In this document: piece by piece, positions 47,323 through 57,800 of the stretch
Position numbering within the stretch: position 1 is the first letter of the stretch
Layout: each line of letters starts with the position of its first letter
Source of the DNA: Armillaria gallica
Taxonomy: Eukaryota > Basidiomycota > Agaricomycetes > Agaricales > Physalacriaceae
Length of the DNA stretch: 64,000 nucleotides
Direction: 5' to 3'
NCBI GenBank assembly: GCA_037576215.1
Contig: JBANDB010000013.1
Coordinates: 248,001 to 312,000, forward strand
Made by a program: the position numbers and the translations under genes
The notes under the pieces: model-generated
The model's input: only the letters and a program-made list of their open reading frames with translations
Database searches by the model: none
What the model was told of the DNA's origin: nothing

Positions 47323-49343
47323 TCATAGCCTCGCATCCTTGGGCATTTTCTTCATCGCCTGGCGCACTCCCAAATCCGACAAGATGTCCTCTGTACCACC
47401 AAGAACTAGTAGAGAAGAAATCAACAACGAACTGCAAGAACAAACATGAAAAAGCCTTACTAGCATCATAACCAGACGTCCTGTGATACTGCGTGCAAGA
47501 GACGTATTAGTTGGGTGATAGATGACGCGCGAATAAAAAACGTACATTCTCAACAAGCTTGCCCATACCCGTCGTCGTAAGAGCACGCCCACCAAACACC
47601 ATCGTCGCATCTATAAAACAGTAAACATCCAAGGGAATCAAGCTGTAAATATGGAACGCACCTTCAGCCGTCTCCCGACCGCATTTCGAGACGAACCTAA
47701 GCAGCGTCAAAGGATGAAGTTTCCAGGAAGAACAGAACATACTGTTTGAGGAACCCAATAGGTCCGGCGAGCTTGCTAGACATATCGCTATATGACATCT
47801 GAGGCGGATGTCAGTGCACGCGAGACCTGCGTCGGGATTGAAAACAAACATTGTTCATCTGATACGTGATACTCTCAACCCAATTCTGGCATGCCTCCAC
47901 CCTTGAAATCATCTTCGCAAGCTTATGCCGGATGACAGCTTGTGAGTTGAGCGGCTTTCCAAATACCTTGCGTTGTGTGACCCATCTGCGATTTTTGTCA
48001 GGCTAGCATCCCCAAGGGAGACAAGATAGAAAAACACACTTGAGACACTCCTCGACTATCAACCTCTGTGAAGCCAGACTGGACGCGGTAATCATCCATC
48101 GCTCGTGATTGAAGTTGGTGAGGATGACGGACATCCCATTGCCGACTTTGCCTAGCGTGTTTCCAACGGGCACCCGGACTTTGTCGAAAGTTACGTACGC
48201 GGTTCCAGCTGCAGAAGAATAAGCCGTCTTGATTGGTTTCGTAGAGACGCCTTCGCCGCGCTCGATAAGGATGACGGTGAAGCCGGTATCGGTTTTACAC
48301 CCAGTGGTAAAGTAGTCTGCAAAAGTACCGTTCGTTATCCACTTTTTGGTGCCGGTGATGACCCAGTAGTCTCCATCTCGTACAGCGGTTGTCTGCAAAC
48401 CACTGACATCGCTGCCTGCGAAGACCTCTGTGATGGCGAGAGCGATGTATTTCTTGCCTGTGAGAACCTCTGGGACAACCTTTGCTTGAATTTCGGGGGA
48501 ACCGTAATTGAGAATGGGAGGAAGACCAATAACATCGCCGTTCAAGAGACCGTCAAGGAAACCGCGTGTGCCAAAACGTGCGATTTCACCATTGAGGATG
48601 AGCTCGTGGAAGTAGTCGAATTCTTCGGGTTTTGTGACACCGCCCATCAGTGTGAGACCCTTAAGATGTTTCCCGGGGCCTAGACGCATCGCGACAAAGT
48701 TGTTTTCGCTATGTAGGGAATGAGAATTGAATGAATGGCGAGCCCTTGGGAATACTTACCAGAGCTTGTCGACTACGGCCTGCGATATTCGCTTTCCGTT
48801 CGCCTCACACTGAAGTGCTTCCGGCTCAACGACAGTCTGCATGAGGGTCCTGACAGCCTTGTGGTATGCACGGTGGTTGTCGGTATAGTACGGAGTCTTG
48901 AATCCGTCTGCCAGCCATGTCGGTTCACCGTAAGGAACTTGAGAAATGGCTCCGGGGACTGGAGCTTTGATCGACTCCTCCTCGCCTGCAATGGTACCAA
49001 TCTGGAGCCGTGCATACTGAGGCCTCAGAAGGACTTCATGACGGTGTAGACCAAAGAAAGTCTCAGTAGAGTCCTGGCCGGCTATACCTTCCGCGAACAA
49101 GACATTGGAACCACCAGGATGTAAGTCAGCGAACCGAGAAAGGTCGTACACCTTGGTGTCGATGATGATCCACTGTAAGAATTGAGTGAGGCGCTGTTGA
49201 TACTTGCGACAAAGCGGGGCTCACGAGATCTCCTTCCTTGTTGTGCTGTATTGAAACGTTAATGCTGGATTGCCAGTGTCCAAGAGACGGTAACGGACCT
49301 GTGCGACCTCTTCAGCGGTGAATTCTTTCAGTGTCTTGGCCAT
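47323..49343 (-). CDS. Cytochrome b5 - acyl-CoA dehydrogenase fusion protein
   Basis: Minus-strand gene from ATG 49343 to TGA at 47323-47325. The b5 domain assembles over two introns: MAKTLKEFTAEEVAQ, HNKEGDL, WIIIDTKVYDLSRFADLHPG with the heme ligand HPGG. The acyl-CoA dehydrogenase part follows: SENNFVAMRLGPGKHLKG (near 48690), ALAITEVFAGSDVSGLQT (the family signature), DYWVITGTKKWITNGTFADY, SSLASQRLIVEECLK, and near the end RETAEDATMVFGGRALTTTG, YHRTSGYDA and LGGTEDILSDLGVRQAM, each crossing clean GT...AG introns. It would oxidise an acyl-CoA using FAD, with the b5 module as electron carrier. Such b5-ACAD fusions are known in fungi; the substrate is not evident. No targeting peptide or membrane anchor is visible. 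Divergent from TAF11. Confidence 0.88.
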
Positions 49344-49645
49344 TCTGATGGTGATGATAGTAGTAGGAAGAGAAGAGACTTTAATGAATGTTGGGTTGGT
49401 TCCTCATACTGGCTATCACAACAGAAACGTGCCGATTGGTTGCTTGATTTTTCACATGTACACCGGACCAAAGTAGCCCCATCCCATCGTCTGTCGAAAA
49501 TCTGTCATAGAATTTTATCACCGCATTACAGTGAAGCCGTCGTCGTTGCAAGGATTGAAGAAAGGAAGAGGGGGAAATTGCAAAGAAATCGAAAAAGAAA
49601 CTGCAAGCCGGGCAGCACGTGCTTTACTTCCTTATTCTCTCTTCC
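49344..49645. promoter_or_regulatory. Divergent promoter between b5-ACAD and TAF11
   Basis: 302 bases between the two start codons carry both 5' leaders and promoters. No TATA box is obvious. Confidence 0.4.
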
Positions 49646-50652
49646 ATGAGCAAACGCGGTCGGAAACCAGCAATGGGCAACTCTCCAACACCTGGCACAC
49701 CGTTCTCTACGACACCTCAGTTTCACCAAGTTCACTGGGCACTGCCAGCTCAGAACAGCGAGCGATCCAGCGTCCTCCAAGGAGACATCACCAGCAACCG
49801 ACGAGCAACTACCTCGACAGTTACCGTACCCCAGCCATCATCTGCCTCACCCACAGATCACTACCAGCGCAGTTACAGCGCGACACCTTCTGCTTCAGTA
49901 CCGGTCCTCGACACGACAGGGCTGATTGCTCTGCCGGGAGAGGAGGTCGAGGATTCCACGGCTGTCGTCCCAGCGCCCGTGATACCAGCGGCCGCTAGTA
50001 CAAGCGCTATAACGACCGTCATCCAACCGCAACCCATTCAGCTACCAGTACCAGCTGCCAAGGCCCCAGTCGAAGAAGATGGGGAAGGAGACGACGAGAT
50101 GCTCCCGGCCATGGCGGATGATGATTACTCGGCCCAACTGTCATTCCAGAGTCAATCCAAGGATAATCTCAAGTCCGTTTTCTTTACCGTGAAATCCGAC
50201 TCTTCTCTGACCCGTGCCCTCCAGAGTGTTGATGGACAACTTTAGTCCTGATCAGTACGATCGTTTCGAAGCGTACAGACGACATGCACTACCCAAACAA
50301 GCTGTTCGCAAGGTAGCATTGAACCGACACTCTCTCGGGCCTTGTTCTGATATCATACAGGTTATTCAGCAGACTGTCGGACAGCAAGTTTCGCAGCCGG
50401 TTGCACAGATTGTCGCCGGGTTCGCCAAAGTGTTTGTAGGAGAGGTCGTTGAGAAAGGTTAGCACTCGGTACCACCCTTTTTTTCGCTTACTGATCCTCC
50501 TCTTGGCAGCACGCGCAGTACAAGCACGCCGAGGAGAAACAGGTCCACTTTCGCCTGACCATCTTCGGGAAGCGTATAGGTTATATCAAGAGGAAACAGG
50601 GCGTGTCGGTGCTGCACGGCCTGTTAGGTCTAAGAGACTATTCGTGAGGTGA
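49646..50652 (+). CDS. TAF11: TFIID subunit TAF11 (TAFII28)
   Basis: Exons 49646-50172, 50225-50312, 50361-50457 and 50510-50652, total 855 bases, 284 residues; all introns are GT...AG of 48-52 bases. Residues 1-150 are disordered and rich in Ser, Thr and Pro, then acidic (EEDGEGDDE). The C-terminal histone fold reads VLMDNFSPDQYDRFEAYRRH, ALPKQAVRKVIQQTVGQQVS and QPVAQIVAGFAKVFVGEVVE, and finishes with the TAFII28 signature GPLSPDHLREAYRLYQEETG. TAF11 pairs with TAF13 in TFIID and contacts TBP and TFIIA. Splicing is essential: reading through the first intron ends the protein early at a TAG. Start: ATG 49646 (MSKRGRKPAMG). Confidence 0.95.
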
Positions 50653-51086
50653 ACGTAGGTCATCTAAATTTCGCCGTCATATCGAGGCTTAGTAGGTGTA
50701 CAGGCTAATGCAACGCCTCCGAGAATGCTCATCCCCCCTAGTTCTGGCTAAACACGCAGGTGAATGTGTCGTGGAGTAGGGCGAGGACTTCGCACACAGA
50801 TCCGACGAGGAAGTGGCTTACTGGCCATCTGGGACGTTTAAATTTATCATGCTTAGAGTCTTATTCTGTGTATCTGTCATCGTTGTCCAGTGTATCTCTA
50901 CTTGTACAAAATATAATATACATCGTCGTAGCATTTACATTTCTACCGTATCCTTAGCATCCAGGCAGCTTTTATCTCATCACGGTAAGCTATCTTGTTC
51001 ACAGCTGCCGACATCCTGCAAGTAACCTCGAATTTCAGACCTAGGCCTGTAAATACTAAATTTTACTAAAACACTTTGGCCCAAAA
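50653..51086. other. Convergent 3' flanks
   Basis: Between TAF11 (plus) and the metallo-beta-lactamase-fold gene (minus); UTR-like AT-rich sequence. Confidence 0.4.
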
Positions 51087-51877
51087 TCATAAAACCTTCT
51101 TCGACACACCCGGCGTGAGCCAGCAAACCGTGTCTTGGATACCCTCCTCTTCAAACGCCTTGGCCAGCTCTTTCCCATTCTGCGTGAAATGACCCCACGA
51201 CTCATAGTGCATGGGCACCAAGATATCCGCCTTGATCTCACGGAACAGCCGAGCGGCCTGCTTGCCGTCCATGGTAATCTGCAGCTGGCCGTCCGGGAGC
51301 GGCACCTTGGCAGCACCAAGGTTAAGCACAGCGACGACGACGTGGAACTTGTCGCGCATCCCGACCAGCTCCTCAAAGTAAACGGTGTCTCCGGAAAAAT
51401 AGATGGCATTCGGCAACCCGTCTGTGCTCCCGAATTCGGGCGCCGTTATAATAAACCCGGTGCACTCGCCCCCCGGCAGGTGCTGGCACGGAGTTCCGGT
51501 CACCTCGAAGCCCTTCCCACCCGCCTCAAGCGGCACCGTTTCCCAGGGCCGGATGCCGCGGACGCCGCGCCGCGGGTGCAGCTTCCTGGCGCCGTCCATG
51601 GTTGTGATGACTTTGCGGCCATCGAGCAGGCGACGGCCCAGCTCGTCGAGATTGTCCGGGTGATCTTCGTGGCTCAGGAGCACGGCATCGATTGGCGGGA
51701 GGTCCTGCAGCCCTAAAGCCGGGGTGTCGGAGTTTTTCAAGACCGTGACACCCACTCAGTGCCAGCAGGGGAGAAGAACGGGTCGGTAAGTAGATTGGCC
51801 CCATCGATTTCGAAGATAGCAGAGGCGGTGCTGATGTGCTTGATATTCAGGTTGCACTTGAAATCAACAGGTGACAT
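51087..51877 (-). pseudogene. Metallo-beta-lactamase-fold protein with one frameshift
   Basis: Minus strand. From ATG 51877 the frame encodes MSPVDFKCNLNIKHISTASA, then DGANLLTDPFFSPAGTEW and ends. The +1 shifted frame continues from about 51755 with GVTVLKNSDTPALGLQDLPP, LLSHEDHPDNLDELGRRLLD (metal-binding His/Asp block), GTPCQHLPGGECTGFII, NAIYFSGDTVYFEEL and ILVPMHYESWGHF, to TGA 51087-51089. These are the metal-ligand blocks of the UlaG/beta-lactamase-superfamily group. A few bases seem lost between ...GTEW and GVTV..., around 51750, with no GT...AG intron to explain it. Everything else is intact, so this is either a recent null allele or a sequence error. Substrate unknown. Confidence 0.7.
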
Positions 51878-52249
51878 TTTTGAGAATGGCACAAGTCGTG
51901 AAGGTCGAGGGCAGTCGTGATGAATGAATTTTTGGTCAAGTTGAGAATGCCAAAGTCTAAGTATTCGGAAATGACCAGCCAGATCTCACGGAATATTACC
52001 AAAGTCGCTGTCAGCTGAGCCACGGCTAGCCTTCGGAATTGAATCAAGTTGTGTAGCATTGGCGGCGACAGTCAGTCGCAATTACAATGCTCCTTATAAA
52101 TCCAACCTATACGATGAGAAATATCAGAAACCTCGGCATCATGATCAGCTAGCTTTATAATAGAGAAATGGTCCTTATAAATCTAACCTGTACGATGAGA
52201 AATCTTAGGGACTAAGGAATGGACTCGGAAACATTCCCCCCGCCCTATT
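51878..52249. other. Spacer with a duplicated 32-base unit
   Basis: Bases 52091-52122 and 52172-52203 both read TCCTTATAAATCyAACCT followed by rTACGATGAGAAAT, 81 bases apart in direct orientation. It lies between the metallo-beta-lactamase-fold gene and the presumed 5' end of the LINE. Confidence 0.5.
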
Positions 52250-52635
52250 TTCGCCTCCTGCAAAATATAACTTCCTTGTTTCCCTCCTCGCTTTAGTTTC
52301 AGCAAAGTGAGCGTGATTTCTCCTGCCCGACGTCTTTTATTCTCGTCTGGCTAAGCAGTTGAGATGCCTTTCTATCCATCCGCTCTCTAAGATCTCTATC
52401 CCTAGCTACGTTTGCTTCGGCATCCAACATGTGGACAGAGCGGCCTCCCTTCTCAGGAGCTCGCCCTTGGCAAGGTCAGCGCCATGTTAACTGCTTTCGG
52501 CAAGCCAATGCCCTGGCTGGTCATTGACTAGTTGACTTTTGCCCATTGATAGTTGAGATACTGTTCTCAATTTATTCTTGGCCCTCAATCTTCCTTTATA
52601 CCCTCATACAGCCCCTGGACATGCTACGTATCCTC

Positions 52636-52930
52636 GTGCGCAATGCTTCAGTTTCACTGGAGGGCGACTTTATGTGTGCGCAATGCTTCAGTATACCTGA
52701 AGGGCGCCTTTGTTTCTTGACTCGTGCGCAATGCTTCAGTCAAACTGAAGGGCGCCTTTGTTTCACCTGTGTTTCTTGATTCGCGCGCAAGACTTGGCCG
52801 TCACTGAAGGACGTTTTTGGTTGCGTTTTGGTTCCTGGGTTAGTATGCATTGCTTGAGCCGACCTGAAGAGCATTTTTCTTCCTCGACACTAGTCCGCAA
52901 CGGTTCATATCGAATTTCAGGGTCGCCTTC
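52636..52930 (+). repeat. Six degenerate hairpin monomers in the LINE 5' region
   Basis: A unit of the form GTGCGCAATGCTTCAGT, 3-4 variable bases, ACTGAAGGGCGCCTTT starts at 52636, 52676, 52724, 52783, 52844 and 52895 (periods 40-61 bases). CTTCAG and CTGAAG pair to make a small stem-loop in most units; the later units are diverged. Variable loop bases with conserved stems suggest selection on structure or on a binding site. Confidence 0.75.
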
Positions 52931-53341
52931 TTTTCGCTCAACTTATTTCTTTCTGTGTGACTACATTCCGTCCATAGCAGCCCTACACTCTGCTCCTGCT
53001 CTCCCCGGAATCTACCCCATGGTGTACTGTCTCTGTCATGTATCTGTATTTGCTGACTGTTCTGATTCTTTTATTCATTAACGGAAGAGGCGGCTGTGAT
53101 CACATGTATTACATAAGCCACCTGATGCGACTGCGCACCGGCTTCTCTGTTTTCTTCCTACGTTTGTTCTTTCCACTCCCACTTTTACTCCCACTTCCGC
53201 TCTGTCCCTCAGACACTCGGCATATCGTCAGGCAATAGAAATGTCTCCCCCGTACAAGAACATCAAGATACGGGCACAATGCCTCTTTCCCCGTGCATTC
53301 GCTCACTTATCATCTTCGTTCTCTTTTGACATCTTCGCATA

Positions 53342-54772
53342 ATGGATATGGCTGTTCCCGGAAATATGCACCCAGACCAAGACGACGATGCGTGGGCTCA
53401 AGGTGTGGTCGCAGCACTGACAGCTACTGCTTCCGATGACGGTGCCCATGGTTCATTGTCTGGTGATGACATGGTTATGCTCGATTCTCGTGTGTCTTTC
53501 CACTCCATTTGTTATGACTGTTGACTGATTGGACAAACAGCTCCCCATGTTCGTCCTGCTTCCCCATTGCCTCCGGCTACTAGCTCTCCCGCGGCCAAAA
53601 AATTGGCGAAACTTGCAGCACCTACACGTACGAGCACACGTCACAAGCTTCTCCTCGCCTCCAAAACTGCGAAGAAGGCCCCAGCAGTGAAGCCAAAGAC
53701 TGCTCTTGCTTTGTTGAAGGGTAAAGCCCCTTCACTTCCCGTACCTCCTGCCGCTGGATCCGGTCCTTCTGTCCCACCGATAAATGCTCTCGCTGTCTGT
53801 GGAAGTGTAGTAGGAATGGCGACTGCAGGTGCAAACGAAGGTGTTGGGGACACCATCGCCCGCCTGGATAATAATCAGCTTCGATTGGCTGGGGCCATTG
53901 TTGATTTGAAAGATGCCATGGCCGCAAGGGATTGTTCTGCAGCCACGAGAGACGATGCCCTCGTTTCTCAGTTATCCGATGTTCACAAGTACGTCTCCGA
54001 TGTCCGTGCTGCTCAGCTTCCTGTCCAGAGCGCGCCTATGGCAGAGGACTTGCACACTCTCGGGGAGAATGTCGCGTCCTTCATTGATTCGACTAAGAGT
54101 AGATTTAATTCCTTTCAGGCTGTTCTCAATGCGATAACAGAGCGCGTTACTACCTCCACTGCCCCCGAGCCTGTCCGCGCCCCTCCTATTCCAATGTACT
54201 TGCCTGCTGCACCCCCCGAACGCTCTGTTCCCGCAGTTGCTACTGCTGCCATCATGGCTGCGCCTGTCCCAGTGGTCAGCGGAGCGCCACTGGCTGAGCA
54301 TGTCAATTGGTCTGGCCAGCATGTGCCTGCGGATATGCATGCCTTCCCTCCCTTTTCCCAGGTCAACCCTGCTTCACAATCAGGAACCACTTACTCTGCA
54401 GTGCCGTTCTCACAGTACCCTCCTGCCTCTGGACCGATCCGTGGCCAGCAAGACAATCGTTTTGTTCGTGTGTGGAATATCAACCCAGGTCCATGGAATG
54501 CACGCGCGTTCGGTCGTGTCCTCATTGAGGAAGCTTGCAGCATTGTCTTTCGGGACGGTCCTTCCGGTCTTAATTTTCGTGATGTTCCGGAGATCAGACG
54601 TGTCAACCCTACTTCCCTCGTCATTACGTTCAAATTTCCCAAGGATGCTGCAGATTTCTTGTCCGCTTTCTCCCTCCCTGGCCGTTCTGAACATTTCCAA
54701 CGTTTAAGGGCGGAGTTTGTCAGCGACCTTCGTCGTCCTAATGATAGGCCGACCATGGATGACATATGTTGA
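53342..54772 (+). CDS. LINE ORF1 protein, with a candidate intron
   Basis: Exons 53342-53489 and 53541-54772 join in frame to 459 residues. The start MDMAVPGNMHPDQDDDAWAQ is acidic. After the junction (MLDS|PPHVRPASPLPPATSS) the protein becomes Ala/Lys/Pro-rich, has a helical part (about residues 155-235), and ends in a C-terminal domain FVRVWNINPGPWNARAFGRV ... LVITFKFPKDAADFLSAF that looks like an RNA-binding fold (RRM-like or ORF1p CTD). ORF1 proteins coat the element RNA. The 51-base segment 53490-53540 starts GTGTGT, contains TTGACTGAT near its end and finishes AACAG; unspliced it has stops, so the first 49 residues would be separated from the rest. Translation from a downstream start is the alternative. 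Confidence 0.7.
53490..53540 (+). other. Candidate spliceosomal intron in LINE ORF1
   Basis: GTGTGT donor, branch-like TTGACTGAT, ACAG acceptor, 51 bases, close to the lengths of host introns in this window. Removal joins two open frames in phase (codon CCT from C+CT). Confidence 0.55.
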
Positions 54773-54876
54773 CCTCCTGCCTCTGTTTTGAGTAGTGCGC
54801 CTCCCCCTCTGGGTATGATAATTATGCCCATCCTTGATTGTACTTTGTAATTCTTATCGTTGTAAAATTGTATAGT

Positions 54877-57800
54877 ATGTTACGAATGTCCTCCTGGAAT
54901 ATACACGGCCATGTTGCAATCAAATTCGATGAACCCACTGTGACCCCAATGTTTGCGGACCTTGACGTCCTTCTCCTCCAGGAAACTTGGCTGCGAAAAG
55001 GAGATCAGGACACGTTGTCGATTCCCCGTGATTTCGAATGTTTCTCAACTCCGGCTTGTTCGACAAAGAAAGGGCGCCGTCTTTGGGGTGGCCTTGCCAC
55101 TCTTGTTCGTCGCAAGTTGAACTGTAAGGTCATTAAGGAGTGTACAACAGATTTCGTTCTGGTCGTTCGTGTTGCCAACACCTTTCTAATTAATGTCTAT
55201 CTCCCTCCCGACGGCTCTCCATTTTGGACAGATAACATTCTTCCGGATCTCCGAAATGCCCTTTCCTACTGCCATGCTTACGCTGACTGTGAGGTCGCGG
55301 TCGGAGGAGACCTGAATTCCAGAATCGGGAATTTACTACCTTTTTGGGGAATTGATTCTCCCATCCCGGACTATATCCTGTACCGTTCGTCTGCAGATTC
55401 TAAGGTCAATACCCGAGGTCATGCCCTTCTTCAGTTGTGCAAGGATTATCATCTGGTCCCACTGAATGGCCTGCTTACGCTTTGCCCTGCTTCCCGCACC
55501 GTTGTCTCCTTCGTGCAAACATCACATGGCATGACTTCCTTTCAGCCTAGAGGAAATTCCGTGGTTGATTACTTTCTGCTATCAGCTCGTTCTTTGAAGC
55601 ATGTTCATGCCGTTCATGTTCATGATCATCGTCCTGATTGGTCGGATCACTCTCGTCTGTCTGTTACCTTTGGTGTATGCTCCCCACTTCCTGACCGTAC
55701 GATGGATGAGACTCCTCCCAATACTCTCATTGATCTTCGGACTACCTTAGAAGATGCATCAGCGCCAGTAGATTGTCTCTTGGCAGAAATTTTGCGGTCC
55801 CAGGTGGTTGCATCGCCTGACTCTCTTGCCGATCTCTACGGTTCTGCATATCTGCCAGTTCAACCCCACCCGATTTCAGTCTGGGTGGATGCAGCCGAGC
55901 TCCACCGTGAGGCTGCGACATCAGTCGTATGGCAGACAGATTCCAAACGAAATCTAAGTGCGTATCCACCCGGCCGAAAGACTCGCCGCCGTGCTCTGTT
56001 GGCCGGCATATGTCTCGCCATTAGTCGTGCGCCCGGTTTATCTCCCCTAACCCTTTATCTTCCCTCAAAATCTCTGATCCATGACATATGCTTCTTCGCA
56101 CCTGAGAAGGTCACGCATGGGGTCGCATGTCCAGACTATGATCTCTTGTCTATTCTTGTCTCTGTCATGAAGAACCGCATCTGCCCTGTTGAGTTCAGGA
56201 TGCCCTCCAGTAAATCCGGAAAGGATTCACAGGCTGCATTAGCAACTCGGCTGGCGAAGTCGGTTGCCTTGGAGCACAGTGCAACTCATGGCATCTTTCT
56301 TGGAGAGGTTGATTGTGTTCCCCTTCCTATTTCGTCTGACCGCTGTCAAGATCTCATAGCTACCGGATTGATTGCGGCTAAGGTGTTCACTGATATTCTC
56401 TCACCTCAGCGTGGTGGAGAACAGCGACATTCACCTCCCCGAGTTTCCCTGCCAGTGGATATTGACGACGACTCAGAGTCTCATCGTGGTCGTCCTAAAG
56501 TCCGCGAGCGTATGTGGTCAAATTTGCAGCAGCTGGTACAATGTGCCTCTGGTTCGCAAATGTGGTCCCTCGTGCGTAAATGGAGTTCACCCAAGTCTCC
56601 TGTTTCTTCAATTTCGCTTGACGATTTTGGTACCACCTTCCATGGCCGTATGAATCCTCCATCCACGCCTTCGGCGCACATAGACCCTGTGCTGAAGAGT
56701 TTGGCCGATCTTCTAGCGGAGACCTTGCCTGATCGCACCACGGATCACTCTCCACTTCAATCCTTCTCGCGGCTGCTCATAGTTCCTGAGGTGCTTCGTG
56801 GAATGGAACATTTGCAACTCAACGGGGCGAATGCTTCACCTGGGATTGATGCCATCAGCCAGAAGGATGTTCTCGCAATCCCGGCTGAGGAACTTGTCCG
56901 TCTCTTTAACTACTGCTTGCAGAATAATGAGATTCCTCGGGCCTGGTTGCTCAGCCTCTTGGCAGCTGTGCCCAAGAAGGGGAGAGATCTCACGACACCA
57001 GACGACTACCGTATCATTGGGCTGCAATCATGTTTGATGAAACTCCTAACGCTCATTATTGAGTTTCGGGTGACGGAGTGGATTGATAACGCTAGTATTC
57101 TTCCTCATTCTCAAAATGGCTTCCGACGTGGGAACCGTACCCATAACAACTCATTCATACTTCGTACCGCCATTGATCATGCCCATGCTCATGGCCGAGT
57201 CTTATATGTTGCCTTCGTTGACCTCGAAAATGCTTTTCCTTCAACGGATCTTTCTGTCCTTTGGACAAAGTTGCGCCGGCTTGGTGTTGGAGGTGCAATG
57301 TACGACTGGATTCGTCGGATGTACAGAGATATGGAGTACGTCGTCAAGGTTGGTAAATCCTGCTCGGACACCTTCACTTCTTCCATTGGTGTTCTGGCTG
57401 GAGACTCTCTGTCTCCTACGCTCTGGAACATCTACTTTTCTGACTTCACTGTTCCTGATCACCCGGATGACGTCGTGTGGGAAGGCGTGCATATCTCCCA
57501 TGTAGAGCATGCGGATGATGTCGCGCTCATGTCATTCTCACCTGAAGGACTCCAGCATGCTCTTGACCATCTAAATGCTTGGTGTCGCAGGAACTTTATG
57601 GCAATCTCGGTACCAAAGACACATCTTTGGACTTCCATGGCACTGATCCCGGAATCTATTCCTCGACTACATGTTGCTGGCCAGCCACTCTCATATGTCA
57701 CCGAGTATAGCTTTGTGGGCATCCGTTTCGATTCCGCCTGCCCATACATGTACGATAAACATTATAAGGTGAAGGCGACCCAAGCGCGACTTATGAAAGA

